DNA from: an uncultured Aurantimonas sp.
GTDB lineage: Bacteria; Pseudomonadota; Alphaproteobacteria; Rhizobiales; Rhizobiaceae
Direction: 5' to 3'
NCBI GenBank assembly: GCA_947488615.1
Contig: CANKZU010000003.1
Coordinates: 285,460 to 349,459, forward strand
DNA length: 64,000 bases
Positions 1 to 7,854 of the stretch are shown here, one piece after another. Positions within the stretch are counted from its first letter, which is position 1. Each line of letters begins with the position of its first letter. The notes under the pieces are model-generated. The model was not told where the DNA came from and made no database searches. It worked only from the letters and a program-made list of their open reading frames with translations. A program made the translations under genes and the position numbers.

Positions 1-367
1 AGGCGGCATGGCTCTCGCGCTCGGCGAAAATGGCCACGAGCACGTTCGCCCCGGTCACTTCTTCGCGACCCGAGGACTGCACATGGATGACCGCCCGCTG
101 GATCACCCGATGGAAACCGGCGGTGGGCTTGGAGTCCTCCTCGTGTCCGGTAACGAGATTGGCGAGTTCGGTGTCGATGTAAGTGGTCAGATTCCTCCGT
201 AGGATATCAAGGTCGACGCTGCAGCCATGCATCACCGCCGCCGCATCGTTGTCTTCCAGGAGCGCCAGCAGCAAATGCTCCAGGGTCGCGAATTCCTGTC
301 GCCGCTCGTTTGCAAGTGTCAGTGCCTGATGCAGCGATTTCTCTAGGCTCTGCGAAAATGTCGGCAA
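1..367 (-). CDS. clpA: ClpA unfoldase, N-terminal part (runs off left edge)
   Basis: The first 122 residues of ClpA are present; the rest lies outside the window. ClpA is the AAA+ unfoldase that feeds substrates to the ClpP protease in the cytoplasm. The visible part is the Clp N-domain, a tandem helical repeat with the segments SLEKSLHQALTLANE and FHRVIQRAVIHVQSSG; in known ClpA this is the surface that docks ClpS. No ATG fits. The frame opens at TTG (365-367) with GAGGTG six bases upstream, giving the N-terminus MPTFSQSLEK that is usual for alphaproteobacterial ClpA. The start lies 8 bases after the clpS stop, so the two genes are very probably cotranscribed. Identification is firm. Confidence 0.93.
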   Translation of the reverse strand, partial: MPTFSQSLEKSLHQALTLANERRQEFATLEHLLLALLEDNDAAAVMHGCSVDLDILRRNLTTYIDTELANLVTGHEEDSKPTAGFHRVIQRAVIHVQSSGREEVTGANVLVAIFAERESHAA

Positions 368-375
368 GCTTCACC

Positions 376-771
376 TCAGTTCTTTTCCATCACGCATTGC
401 AGCGGATGTTGATGTTGGCGGGCGAAATCCATGACCTGCGTGACCTTCGTCTCCGCTACCTCGTAGGTAAAGACCCCGCATTCGCCAACACCGTGATTGT
501 GCACATGCAGCATGATCCTGGTGGCTGCCTCGCTATCCTTCTGAAAGAACCGCTCCAGAACGTGAATGACAAACTCCATCGGAGTGTAATCGTCGTTCAG
601 AAGCAGCACTCTGTAAAGGCTCGGCTTCTTGGTTTTCGGCTTCGTCCGCGTGATGACGGACGTCCCGCGCTCGGTGTCGCCCTTATCCTCTCGGCCAGCC
701 TGCGCCTTGGCGACCAAATAACCGCTGCCGGTCGGAAATGCGTCTTCGCTCAAATCAGCCACCATCGTCAT
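376..771 (-). CDS. clpS: ClpS, N-degron adaptor of ClpAP
   Basis: 131-residue ClpS, the adaptor that recognises bulky hydrophobic N-terminal residues and hands such proteins to ClpAP. The core begins near residue 45 after a flexible, charged leader that in known ClpS engages the ClpA pore. The family signature [16 protein letters not shown] is complete, with the NDDYT turn that lines the N-degron pocket. [19 protein letters not shown] follows, and the protein ends in the typical QCVMEKN. It is upstream of clpA with 8 bases between them. The leucyltransferase that creates ClpS substrates (bpt) is encoded at 44.0 kb in this window. Hyphomicrobiales often carry more than one ClpS; this is the clpA-linked copy. 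Confidence 0.97.
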   Translation of the reverse strand: MTMVADLSEDAFPTGSGYLVAKAQAGREDKGDTERGTSVITRTKPKTKKPSLYRVLLLNDDYTPMEFVIHVLERFFQKDSEAATRIMLHVHNHGVGECGVFTYEVAETKVTQVMDFARQHQHPLQCVMEKN

Positions 772-884
772 CGCATCGTATGTATGTGCCGAAGCCGGGA
801 TTTTAAGACGGCTCGCGTCGGCGGCAAAGCATCATTGCGGGTTCATGTCGACTGCCAGCGATTGGTGCGACCAGGATAACGCGA

Positions 885-913
885 AAAAGGCCCGGCGAGC
901 CGCCGGGCCTTTT
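885..913 (-). terminator. Intrinsic terminator behind the phasin gene
   Basis: Perfect 13-bp stem (885-897 with 901-913) with a 3-base loop. The G+C-rich core is flanked by AAAA on one side and TTTT on the other, so it can work on either strand. It sits 54 bases after the phasin stop on the minus strand and separates that gene from clpS. Confidence 0.85.
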
Positions 914-967
914 CGACTTATTGGGTGGGGCTTGAGCCGTCCTTGCGGGCGGCTCAAATAGGCGAAA

Positions 968-1354
968 TCAGGCGGCGGCCTTCTTTTCCGCCGACTGGGC
1001 AACCTGCTTTGCGGTGCGGCTGCCCGCATCCGCGGCGGTCAGCGCCGTCTGCTCGAAAGGCTTGTAGGCCTGCTTGGCGAGGTCTGCGTAGATCTCGCCC
1101 ATCCGGGTCGCCTGGGAGACCCAGCTCTGATAGGCGGTCTTGGCATAATCGGTCTGCAGCTCGATGCCCTTGTCCAAGGTCTTGGTCTTAAACAGCTTCT
1201 CCAGCATCTCGGCCTGCTGCTCGTAGGCGCGCTTGGTGAAATCAGTGGTTTCCGCCGCGATCTGCTGAAAACCCTTGGTCACGACGGACGCCGACTTGAT
1301 CGCGTTGTCCATGGCTTCCTGAGTGATTTTGCTGGCGTCTTCGTAAACGTTCAT
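968..1354 (-). CDS. Phasin family protein
   Basis: A 128-residue phasin, a small amphipathic helical protein that coats polyhydroxyalkanoate granules. Starting at ATG 1354 it begins MNVYEDASKITQEAMD and is almost entirely heptad-like helix, with the phasin-typical stretch GFQQIAAETTDFTKRAYEQQ (about residues 28-47). The C-terminal tail is rich in Ala and Lys (AQSAEKKAAA), as in many phasins. An upstream in-frame ATG at 1414 would add 20 residues without phasin character, so the internal start is preferred. A strong-looking promoter lies upstream (1429-1457) and a terminator downstream (885-913), so the gene is monocistronic. Family call is strong; granule association is inferred. Confidence 0.9.
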   Translation of the reverse strand: MNVYEDASKITQEAMDNAIKSASVVTKGFQQIAAETTDFTKRAYEQQAEMLEKLFKTKTLDKGIELQTDYAKTAYQSWVSQATRMGEIYADLAKQAYKPFEQTALTAADAGSRTAKQVAQSAEKKAAA

Positions 1355-1428
1355 CGTGCGATTCCCTGAGATTGGTGGTTCGGCGGGGCGGTTGCGCATC
1401 ATCGCGATCCGCACCCGATGTCAGCCAC

Positions 1429-1457
1429 AATATATTGCAACGCACAATAAAATTCAA
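1429..1457 (-). promoter_or_regulatory. Phasin promoter with TGC-N3-GCA operator in the spacer
   Basis: On the minus strand TTGAAT (1457-1452) and TATATT (1434-1429) are separated by exactly 17 bases, a good housekeeping promoter. The spacer contains TGCGTTGCA (1444-1436), an inverted repeat of the TGC-N3-GCA type reported for the PHA-responsive repressor PhaR. A repressor bound there would block polymerase. The leader to the phasin ATG (1354) would be about 70 bases. The elements are seen directly; PhaR as the binder is inferred. Confidence 0.6.
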
Positions 1458-1695
1458 GAGGATGGTGCAGTGCGGAATCCGCTTCCCGATATCGTGTCGT
1501 GCAGTCGCTCGAATCGGTTGATTGCGACGCGGTGGTCGAACAATTCGACAACCATAAACCGATTGGTAAGTCGGCCGGATTACGCTCGTGGACAATAAGC
1601 CGACGTTGTGAGCGTGGGATTGCGACCAGCCTTCAGGGCGGGTTCCTTCCCGCAGCCTACTCCGTCACGTGTTGCCCGAGTGAGAGAGTTGCCGC

Positions 1696-3165
1696 GTGCG
1701 TAGCCAATTCGACGGACTCAAGACCGCCGCCAGAAAACTGACCAGGATGTTCGTGATCGCCGCCATGGGGGCGGGTCTGTCGCTGACCCATGCTGTTGGT
1801 GCCGACGCCAATCCGAAATATGCCGGCTTCGTCATCGACGCCAACAATGGTCAGGTGCTGTATTCGGAAAATGCCGATGCGCCGCGGTATCCAGCGTCGC
1901 TGACCAAGATGATGACCCTGTACATGACCTTTGACGCGCTGAAGAGCGGGCGGGCTTCGCTCGGGAGCCGGATGCCCGTCTCGGCCTATGCGGCCGGACG
2001 CCCGCCCTCGAAGCTCGGGTTGAAAACCGGGTCCACGCTGACGGTCGAGGAAGGTATCTACGCCCTCGTCACCAAGTCCGCCAACGACGCCTCGGTGGTC
2101 ATGGCGGAGTTCCTTGCCGGCTCGGAGTCGAGCTTCGCGGAGCAGATGACGGCCAAGGCGCGCAGGATCGGCATGCGGGCAACGACATTTCGCAATGCCA
2201 ATGGGCTGCCGGACAGCGCACAGCGAACCACGGCCCGGGATATGGCGACGCTCGGCATCGCGCTGAGGGAGCATTTTCCGGAATATTACAAATATTTCAG
2301 CACACGATCCTATAGCTTTCGTGGGCGCCGGTTGGGCAACCACAATCGCGTATTGGGACGCTTCCAGGGCACCGACGGCATCAAGACCGGCTATATCAAC
2401 GCCTCCGGCTTCAACCTCGTCAGTTCGGTCGTGCGTGATGGCAAGAGCGTGGTCGCGGTCGTAATGGGAGGGCGTTCAGGGCGATCCCGTGACGACCACA
2501 TGGTCAAACTTCTGAACCGCTATTTCCCGAAGGCCAGCACGCGCGATACGGGGCCGCTGGTCGCGTCGCGCGCGGTTGGGAACGTCGTCGTGGCCGAATT
2601 GCCCAAGCGCGGTCCCATCCCCGATTCCCGCCCGGTCATCTCGGCGTCGATCGATGAACGCATCGCGCTCGCCTACGGCTCGGAACCGGCGGCCGCGATT
2701 GCCCGCCTGCCGGAACCGCGAAGCCGCCCTCTCCTTGGCCGAGACGCATTGCGGGCGGCCCTCGTCCAAGAGCGTCCGGCGACGCGGACGCCGTTCCCCG
2801 ATCCGAGCCGCAGCATTCCGGCGGCTTTCGGTATTCCGCTTCCGCCGGCAGCGATTCCCGGTGGCAAGGATCTTGACCCGACGACCACCGGTTCGGTGGT
2901 GGCGAGTGCCGCGCCAGCCTCGCCCTGGGTGGTGCAGATCGCCGCGACTCCCGGTGCCGAACAGGCTATGGCAATACTCGGCGAAGCCAAGAACAAGGTG
3001 GGCGGACCGCTATCGTCGGCGGTGCCATTCACCGAGACGGTCAAGAGCGGTTCCCAGACGCTCCATCGTGCGCGCTTTGCGGGTTTTTCCACCAAGGATC
3101 AGGCTCGGAGCGCCTGCGCGGCGCTCAAGCGCGACGCCTACAATTGCTATGTGGTCGCGAACTGA
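1696..3165 (+). CDS. D-alanyl-D-alanine carboxypeptidase with C-terminal SPOR domain
   Basis: 489-residue penicillin-binding protein of the S11 peptidase (PBP5/DacF) family that removes the terminal D-Ala of peptidoglycan peptides in the periplasm. All three active-site motifs are present: S68-L-T-K71, S128-A-N130 and K230-T-G232. A hydrophobic export signal covers about residues 18-36. After a Pro-rich linker the protein ends in a SPOR domain (about 410-489, PWVVQIAATPG to NCYVVAN), which in other proteins binds denuded septal glycan; this suggests action at the division site. The GTG start at 1696 has a purine-rich GAGTGAGAGAG upstream; ATG 1747 is a possible alternative directly before the signal peptide. 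The gene is transcribed away from the phasin. Confidence 0.95.
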   Translation: MRSQFDGLKTAARKLTRMFVIAAMGAGLSLTHAVGADANPKYAGFVIDANNGQVLYSENADAPRYPASLTKMMTLYMTFDALKSGRASLGSRMPVSAYAAGRPPSKLGLKTGSTLTVEEGIYALVTKSANDASVVMAEFLAGSESSFAEQMTAKARRIGMRATTFRNANGLPDSAQRTTARDMATLGIALREHFPEYYKYFSTRSYSFRGRRLGNHNRVLGRFQGTDGIKTGYINASGFNLVSSVVRDGKSVVAVVMGGRSGRSRDDHMVKLLNRYFPKASTRDTGPLVASRAVGNVVVAELPKRGPIPDSRPVISASIDERIALAYGSEPAAAIARLPEPRSRPLLGRDALRAALVQERPATRTPFPDPSRSIPAAFGIPLPPAAIPGGKDLDPTTTGSVVASAAPASPWVVQIAATPGAEQAMAILGEAKNKVGGPLSSAVPFTETVKSGSQTLHRARFAGFSTKDQARSACAALKRDAYNCYVVAN

Positions 3166-3546
3166 TTTGACTGGGGTGGCGGGCATCGCCACCGGCCGCC
3201 ATCCCACGATTTCCCTGTGTTGTGTATAAAGGGTTCCGTCATGTCGATCGAGCAAAGCAGACTGGGGCTCGTCCCGTCAGAACATCAGCCGGGCCGCACA
3301 TCCTCGACAGGGATGCACCCACTCCAACAGGCGGCGATGCGTCTTTCCGACGTTCGAGAGGGACGTTCCCGCCTGAAGGCAAAGGATCTCGTCGGCCTGT
3401 TATTGTCCCACGGAGCCCGGGCCTGGCGGGCATCGCAGCCGATCTGTTACAGCCGCATCAAGACAGCTGCCCCGTGCGGGGCGCCGGCAGTCAGGCTCCG
3501 CTTCCGCTGATCGTAAGCCGAACGCCGTGATGGCCGGTCGGCGAAA
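3166..3546. other. Non-coding stretch between dac and the DUF1489 gene
   Basis: 381 bases between two convergent genes. A small hairpin with a 7-bp GGTGGCG/CGCCACC stem at 3174-3192 follows the carboxypeptidase gene, without a T-run. Open frames on the plus strand (from 3241 or 3222 to about 3510-3530) give Arg/Pro/Ser-rich sequences with no recognisable domain and no convincing ribosome-binding site, so no gene is called. Confidence 0.5.
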
Positions 3547-3984
3547 TTACAGAAGTCCCAGCTCCATCAGTTCCCGGCGAAGATCCGGCGGAAACTGCTC
3601 CTCTCCGGACGCTGCATCGGGGATGTCGGATGGCGCGTCCTCGGCCTTGAAATAGCGCCATCCCTGGAAAGCGCGTCGGGGCTGCCAGACGGTGCGCACG
3701 AGCACCGGTTGCAGCACAATGTGGCACCGCTTGATGCCCTGCCCATCGGTAAACGGCCGGATGGCAAGAATCGGCTGGCGCACCTGGACCTGCCCCTTGA
3801 TCACCCAATAGAGCGAGCCGCCATCGATGATGTCGTCGGCCCGCGTCGGGGTCATACGGGTCGTGTGCGTCTGCTCGATCGGTAAGCCGTCGCGGCGTGA
3901 CCTGGCGAGGCCATTTGCCACATGCGCATCGAGCTCGTCGATGCTTTCGACGCCGACGCACAATTTGATCAAATTCAGAGCCAT
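3547..3984 (-). CDS. DUF1489 family protein
   Basis: 145-residue cytoplasmic protein matching the alphaproteobacterial DUF1489 family. It opens with the characteristic MALNLIKLCVGVESIDEL and contains the family stretches THTTRMTPTRADDII (about 40-54), LYWVIKGQVQVRQPI and CHIVLQPVLVRT, then the conserved RRAFQGWRYF (about 102-111). It has no signal peptide or membrane segment and no known catalytic motif. The function of the family is not established. It stands alone, convergent with dac. The chosen ATG gives the family's normal N-terminus. Confidence 0.88.
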   Translation of the reverse strand: MALNLIKLCVGVESIDELDAHVANGLARSRRDGLPIEQTHTTRMTPTRADDIIDGGSLYWVIKGQVQVRQPILAIRPFTDGQGIKRCHIVLQPVLVRTVWQPRRAFQGWRYFKAEDAPSDIPDAASGEEQFPPDLRRELMELGLL

Positions 3985-4151
3985 ACCGTCGCTTGTCGAG
4001 GCAATCCCCGCCTGGCGTCAAGGCTGCCAAGCGGTAAATCGCATTCGGCGTGGGCCGTGCTTGCGGCCGAGGCGCAAACGAGAAGCCGCTGTGCCCAAGA
4101 CCAGGCTGTGCCAGCCGGTCTCTATCGTCGAGCCCACCCGATACCGAAGCG

Positions 4152-4183
4152 AAAAAATGGCCCTGCGATAACATCACAGGGCC
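4152..4183 (-). terminator. Intrinsic terminator of the 41-residue membrane protein gene
   Basis: The 7-bp stem GGCCCTG/CAGGGCC (4177-4183 with 4159-4165) with an 11-base loop is followed on the minus strand by A and six T residues (4157-4152). It is 54 bases downstream of the small gene's stop and supports that gene being real. Confidence 0.75.
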
Positions 4184-4237
4184 GTGTCTCTCGGACAGTC
4201 GAATGAGGTGTCTTGCCGGTTCGCTCCGGCCGCGCCG

Positions 4238-4363
4238 TCAGTTGGCCGCGACCGCGATCGTCTCGGGCACGCTGAAGAGGAAACCGAGAACCAGTAATGC
4301 CGAGAAGATTGAAACCGTCCAGACGGTTACGCCCCAGCACGACTTGCGCACGCTGTCATCCAT
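4238..4363 (-). CDS. Small single-span membrane protein (41 residues)
   Basis: A short reading frame from ATG 4363 to TGA 4238 encodes 41 residues, beginning MDDSVRKSCWGVTVWTV. A polar, charged N-terminus is followed by one hydrophobic helix (about residues 11-38, including SIFSALLVLGFLFSV) and the end TIAVAAN, so it should be a single-pass inner-membrane peptide. An AGGA lies about 11 bases upstream. A good intrinsic terminator follows (4152-4183) and a CtrA-type box is 69 bases upstream (4432-4447). No family is recognised. The terminator, hydrophobic profile and clean start argue for a real gene; expression is not shown. Confidence 0.55.
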   Translation of the reverse strand: MDDSVRKSCWGVTVWTVSIFSALLVLGFLFSVPETIAVAAN

Positions 4364-4431
4364 TTGAAACACAATCCTGATTCATAAAGTTGGCGAACCG
4401 CTTACGACCCCCGTCCGGCGATCCGCAGTGG

Positions 4432-4447
4432 TTAAATATCGGTTAAC
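4432..4447. promoter_or_regulatory. CtrA-type binding box TTAA-N7-TTAAC
   Basis: TTAA (4432-4435), seven bases, TTAAC (4443-4447): an exact match to the consensus of CtrA, the alphaproteobacterial cell-cycle response regulator. It lies between the divergent small membrane protein gene (start 4363) and the DUF599 gene (start 4625) and could serve either. The match is seen; use by CtrA is inferred. Confidence 0.55.
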
Positions 4448-4624
4448 CTCCGCCTTCACAAGATGCCGTCCCCGAAAATTTTCGGATGGTGAATTTACAC
4501 CCATCAGCCTTGTCCCGGCCTTGACGGAACGCTTCACCGGGTGCCTGTCCCTAGTGGGGCTCGGCACTATCGGGTTACGAAAAGGCGCGAGCGCGCATGA
4601 ATGAAACGAGAAGAGGCGTGGCTT

Positions 4625-5308
4625 ATGGTCATCGACACAATCGATCAGGCAGCGCTGGTGATTTTCCTCGTCGTGTGGGTCGGCTACAGCTGGTTCACGG
4701 AACGGGGACCGTTCGCGGACCGAGGCCTGTCGAGCGCGATCAATCGGCAGCGGGAACGCTGGATGCGGGTCATGTTCCTGCGCGATCTGCGCATGATCGA
4801 TACGGCGATCATGGCTGGACTGCAGCAGGGCACGGCGTTCTTCGCATCCGCCTGCATATTTGCCATCGGCGGAACCTTCGCCATGCTGGGCTCGGCAGAG
4901 CGTATCGCGGTCATCGCCGCGGACCTGCCGTTCTACGGACGGCTCGACCGTGCGTTGGTCGAGCTCAAGCTGCTTGGGCTGGTGGTGATCTTCGCCTATG
5001 CGTTCTTCAAGTTCGGCTGGGCGTATCGCCTGTTCAATTATTGCTCGATCCTGATCGGTGCCATTCCGATGCACGCCGATGCCGAGGCGAACCCCGCTGA
5101 AGCCGAACGTGCCGTCGTTCGGGCGGCGCGTCTGAACCAACAGGCTGGCCTGCATTTCAATGCTGGGCTGCGGGCGATCTTCTTCGCGCTGGCCTATCTG
5201 GGCTGGTTTCTTGGCCCATATGCCCTGTTTCTGACGACCTTTCTGGTCCTCATGATTTTGGCCAACCGGCAGTTCCATTCCCCGGCCCGAAAGGCGCTCA
5301 TCGATTGA
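4625..5308 (+). CDS. DUF599 family membrane protein
   Basis: 227-residue integral membrane protein of the DUF599 family. Four hydrophobic segments are visible: about 7-24 (QAALVIFLVVWVGYSW), 67-93, 113-140 (KLLGLVVIFAYAFFKFGWAYR) and 180-213. The family-typical N-terminal region runs into INRQRERWMRVMFLRDLRMIDT. The cytoplasmic stretch AEANPAEAERAVVRAARLNQQAG before the last hydrophobic region is also characteristic. The start at ATG 4625 (MVIDTIDQ) follows an AGAGGCG; ATG 4601 would add eight polar residues. The stop overlaps the TTG start of the DUF3253 gene, so the pair is translationally coupled. Function of the family is unknown. Confidence 0.8.
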   Translation: MVIDTIDQAALVIFLVVWVGYSWFTERGPFADRGLSSAINRQRERWMRVMFLRDLRMIDTAIMAGLQQGTAFFASACIFAIGGTFAMLGSAERIAVIAADLPFYGRLDRALVELKLLGLVVIFAYAFFKFGWAYRLFNYCSILIGAIPMHADAEANPAEAERAVVRAARLNQQAGLHFNAGLRAIFFALAYLGWFLGPYALFLTTFLVLMILANRQFHSPARKALID

Positions 5309-5601
5309 CCGACGTTCCAAGACCGTTTTCCCAACCCGACAATCTCGCGATCACGGAGGCGATCGAAGCAGCGGTCGCGGCGCGCGGCGATGGCAAGACC
5401 ATCTGTCCCTCGGAAGTGGCGCGGGCCCTGGCCGGGTCGAACGAGAAAGACTGGCGGCGACTGATGAAGCCGATCCGGGCCGAAGCCGTCAGGCTGGCCG
5501 ACGCGGGCCGGCTCGATATTCGCCGCAAGGGCAAGACCGTCGATCCGCATGATTTCCGGGGCGTTTATCGCCTGGCCGCTCCCCGCTCGGCCGAAGATTG
5601 A
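5305..5601 (+). CDS. DUF3253 domain protein
   Basis: 98-residue small cytoplasmic protein of the DUF3253 family, which has a winged-helix-like appearance. ITEAIEAAVAARGDGKTICPSEVARAL (split by the GKTICPSEVAR signature at about 30-40) is followed by WRRLMKPIRAEAVRLADAGRLDIRRKGKTVDP and the ending FRGVYRL typical of the family. It starts with TTG 5305, overlapping the TGA of the DUF599 gene (TTGA arrangement), so it is coupled to it. Function is not established; nucleic-acid binding is a guess from the fold. The next gene is convergent. Confidence 0.82.
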   Translation: MTDVPRPFSQPDNLAITEAIEAAVAARGDGKTICPSEVARALAGSNEKDWRRLMKPIRAEAVRLADAGRLDIRRKGKTVDPHDFRGVYRLAAPRSAED

Positions 5602-5637
5602 CTCCCTGACAACGTCGCGTGGCCGTGCGCCTTCGGC

Positions 5638-6435
5638 TTAGTTGCTGGGGCTGGGTATGAGGGCGTCGGTGCGCCCCGCCAGACGATAGGCCAGTAGCCC
5701 GAGATACTCTCGGATCGCGAAATGCACTTTCTCCAGGTTTCGGGTCGTGGCGCTCGACGGGCGCCACAGCGCGGTGCCCGACGGCGTGCGATAGTCGACC
5801 GGATAGGGCAGCACCGGGAACTGCGCCACCCGGAATGTTCCGACGGCGCGTGGCATGTGGTAGGCGGACGTCACCAGCAGCCAGATTTCGCCCGGCTTCG
5901 GCTGCGCGAGTTGCCTCGCGTAGAGCGCGTTCTCGAACGTGTCGCGCGCCCGAGCGTCGAGCACCAGTCGATCCTGTGCGAGGCCGAGCGAGAGAAAGAG
6001 GTCGCTCGCCGCCTCCGTCTCCGGGATATCGTTCTCGAACACGGCAGCGACGCCGCCGCTGAACAGCACTTTCGCATCCGGATATCGCCGTGCAAGCGCC
6101 AGCGACGCCGTCACTCTGTCGGCGGCCTCATTGAGTTCCGGCACGCCCCGGGTTCGAGCCACCCGGGTATCGAATGCACCGCCCAGGACGACGATCCCTG
6201 CGACTTCTGCCGGCAACTCAGGGCGCGGAAACCGGTTTTCGAGGAACGCCGTCATCGCCAGGCCCGCCGGTGTCAGGCTGCTGACCGCCAGCGCGATGGC
6301 CGCGAGCGAATACAGCGTCGCGGCGGTCCGCCGATAGCGCAGCCGCCCGGCAAGCAAACCGAGCGCTCCCAGGAGCAGGATGGCCACCAGCGGCTGCAGG
6401 AGAAACCAGCCGAGCTTGGCGAGATAGAAGAACAG
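5638..6435 (-). CDS. YdcF/DUF218 (ElyC/SanA-type) membrane-anchored protein
   Basis: Protein with two N-terminal membrane helices (about residues 1-25 and 38-60) and a large DUF218 domain. The domain shows IVVLGGAFDTR (about 80-90), the loop VLFSGGVAA and LLVTSAYHMPRAV, the YdcF hallmark. In E. coli the relatives ElyC and SanA act in envelope homeostasis. No ATG is available near the N-terminus. A GTG at 6387 would remove most of the first helix. A perfect AGGAGG lies six bases before CTG 6433-6435, which gives (M)FFYLAKLGWFLLQPL, the expected family N-terminus, so a CTG start and 265 residues are proposed. It follows the MscS gene on the same strand (87-base gap). Confidence 0.85.
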   Translation of the reverse strand: MFFYLAKLGWFLLQPLVAILLLGALGLLAGRLRYRRTAATLYSLAAIALAVSSLTPAGLAMTAFLENRFPRPELPAEVAGIVVLGGAFDTRVARTRGVPELNEAADRVTASLALARRYPDAKVLFSGGVAAVFENDIPETEAASDLFLSLGLAQDRLVLDARARDTFENALYARQLAQPKPGEIWLLVTSAYHMPRAVGTFRVAQFPVLPYPVDYRTPSGTALWRPSSATTRNLEKVHFAIREYLGLLAYRLAGRTDALIPSPSN

Positions 6436-6522
6436 GGCGGGCCTCCTGGCTTGGGTCGCAGTGCGGCACTCTCATATCAGAAGCCGACAGCCCGTGTACC
6501 CTCGCCGGCCTCAGTGACACCG

Positions 6523-7854
6523 TCACGATTCCGCGGTGCCGGTACCCACATCGCCCGCCTTCTCTACGGTGACCGGCGTCCGCATGATGATCTCGCGGTG
6601 CGGGAACGGGATAGCGATACCGTTTGCCTTGAAGGCATCCCAGAGCGCCAGAAACACCTCGCCCTTGACGTTGGTGAGTCCGGCCTGCGGATCGCGAATC
6701 CAGAAGCGCACGACGAAATTGATGGAGGAATCGCCGAAGGCGGTCATCCAGCAGACGACGCCCTTGTGATTGACAACCCGTTCGAGTGCGGCGGTCGCCT
6801 CCTTGGAGATGCGTATGACCTCGTGCGGATCGGAATCGTAGGAGACGCCGAATTCGACGTCGATCCGCACTAGATTATTGGAAAACGACCAGTTGATCAC
6901 CTGGTTGGTGATAAAGTCCTCGTTCGGAATCAGATATTCGCGCCCGTCCCGGGTCACCACGGAGACGAAACGCGCGCGCAATTCCCTGATCCAACCGAAG
7001 GTATCGCCGAGCGAGATCGTATCGCCCGGTTTGATCGATCGGTCGGTCAGGATGATGATGCCGGAGATGAAGTTCGAGACAACTTTCTGCAGGCCGAAGC
7101 CCAGACCGACGCCGATCGCGCCGGAGAAAATCGTCAGCGCCGTCAAATCCACCCCGGCCGAGGCGAGCGCCACGGCTAACGCCAGCAGAATCAGGCCGAT
7201 CTTCAGGAACTTGCCGATCAGCACCCTGAGAGTGGGCGTCAGCTCTTCGCTGCGCTGAACGCGGGTATCCAGGAAGTTTCCCGCGGTCGATGCCAGCCAG
7301 AGCGTGACGGCGAGGACCGCTACGGTCTTGATGACGAGCAGCGCCGAGATGCGCGATTGCCCGACGGTCAGCGCCGTCTGATCGAGCACCTCGGCGACCG
7401 GACCGATGAGATCGAGAATGGATAGCGCCGCGAGCCCCCAGGCCACGAACGTTATCGAGCGCGACAGAAGCCGGTTGCGGACGAGCCGCGAGGCGACGGC
7501 GATGACGAGATAGGCGAGCGCGAGGTCGAAAACGATCGCGACGAGCTGGGAGCGCGGACCCCCTGCCGCCGCGTCGATGAGCTTGACGCCCCATAGGAGC
7601 AGGACGAAGTACGCCAGCCCCATGCGGCGACGGATGGCGACGACGATCCGCAGGAACCGCGGCGCGCCCTTGATTTTCCGGGCCTGGCGCTCGAGCGGCA
7701 CGCGAGTCAGGCGATTGAGCAGCCAGGCGAATGCGCCGCAGGCGATGACGATCGCGATCTGCAGAAGCGAGGACGGCTGGTAGAAAAAGCCGAAAAGGTC
7801 CCGACTCCATTCGGCGATGTCCGCGCCGATCCGTCGCAGCGCCCGTTCGTCCAT
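6523..7854 (-). CDS. MscS-family mechanosensitive channel
   Basis: 443-residue inner-membrane protein. Several N-terminal hydrophobic helices (about 31-45, 79-95, 105-122, 133-150, 172-188) precede the pore-lining TM3 region with SGAIGVGLGFGLQKVVSNFISG (about 242-263). After it comes the MscS beta domain with LTDRSIKPGDTI, the REYLIPNEDFITNQVINWS strand and the C-terminal alpha-beta domain ending around PFPHREIIMRTP. Such channels open under membrane tension and release solutes during hypo-osmotic shock. The ATG overlaps the stop of the upstream aldo/keto reductase gene (TGATG), so the two are coupled; YdcF follows. Confidence 0.94.
   Translation of the reverse strand: MDERALRRIGADIAEWSRDLFGFFYQPSSLLQIAIVIACGAFAWLLNRLTRVPLERQARKIKGAPRFLRIVVAIRRRMGLAYFVLLLWGVKLIDAAAGGPRSQLVAIVFDLALAYLVIAVASRLVRNRLLSRSITFVAWGLAALSILDLIGPVAEVLDQTALTVGQSRISALLVIKTVAVLAVTLWLASTAGNFLDTRVQRSEELTPTLRVLIGKFLKIGLILLALAVALASAGVDLTALTIFSGAIGVGLGFGLQKVVSNFISGIIILTDRSIKPGDTISLGDTFGWIRELRARFVSVVTRDGREYLIPNEDFITNQVINWSFSNNLVRIDVEFGVSYDSDPHEVIRISKEATAALERVVNHKGVVCWMTAFGDSSINFVVRFWIRDPQAGLTNVKGEVFLALWDAFKANGIAIPFPHREIIMRTPVTVEKAGDVGTGTAES

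Noticed and set aside
3217..3510. Possible 89-97 residue protein after the carboxypeptidase gene
   Set aside because: No convincing ribosome-binding site or domain, biased Arg/Ser/Pro composition; treated as non-coding.
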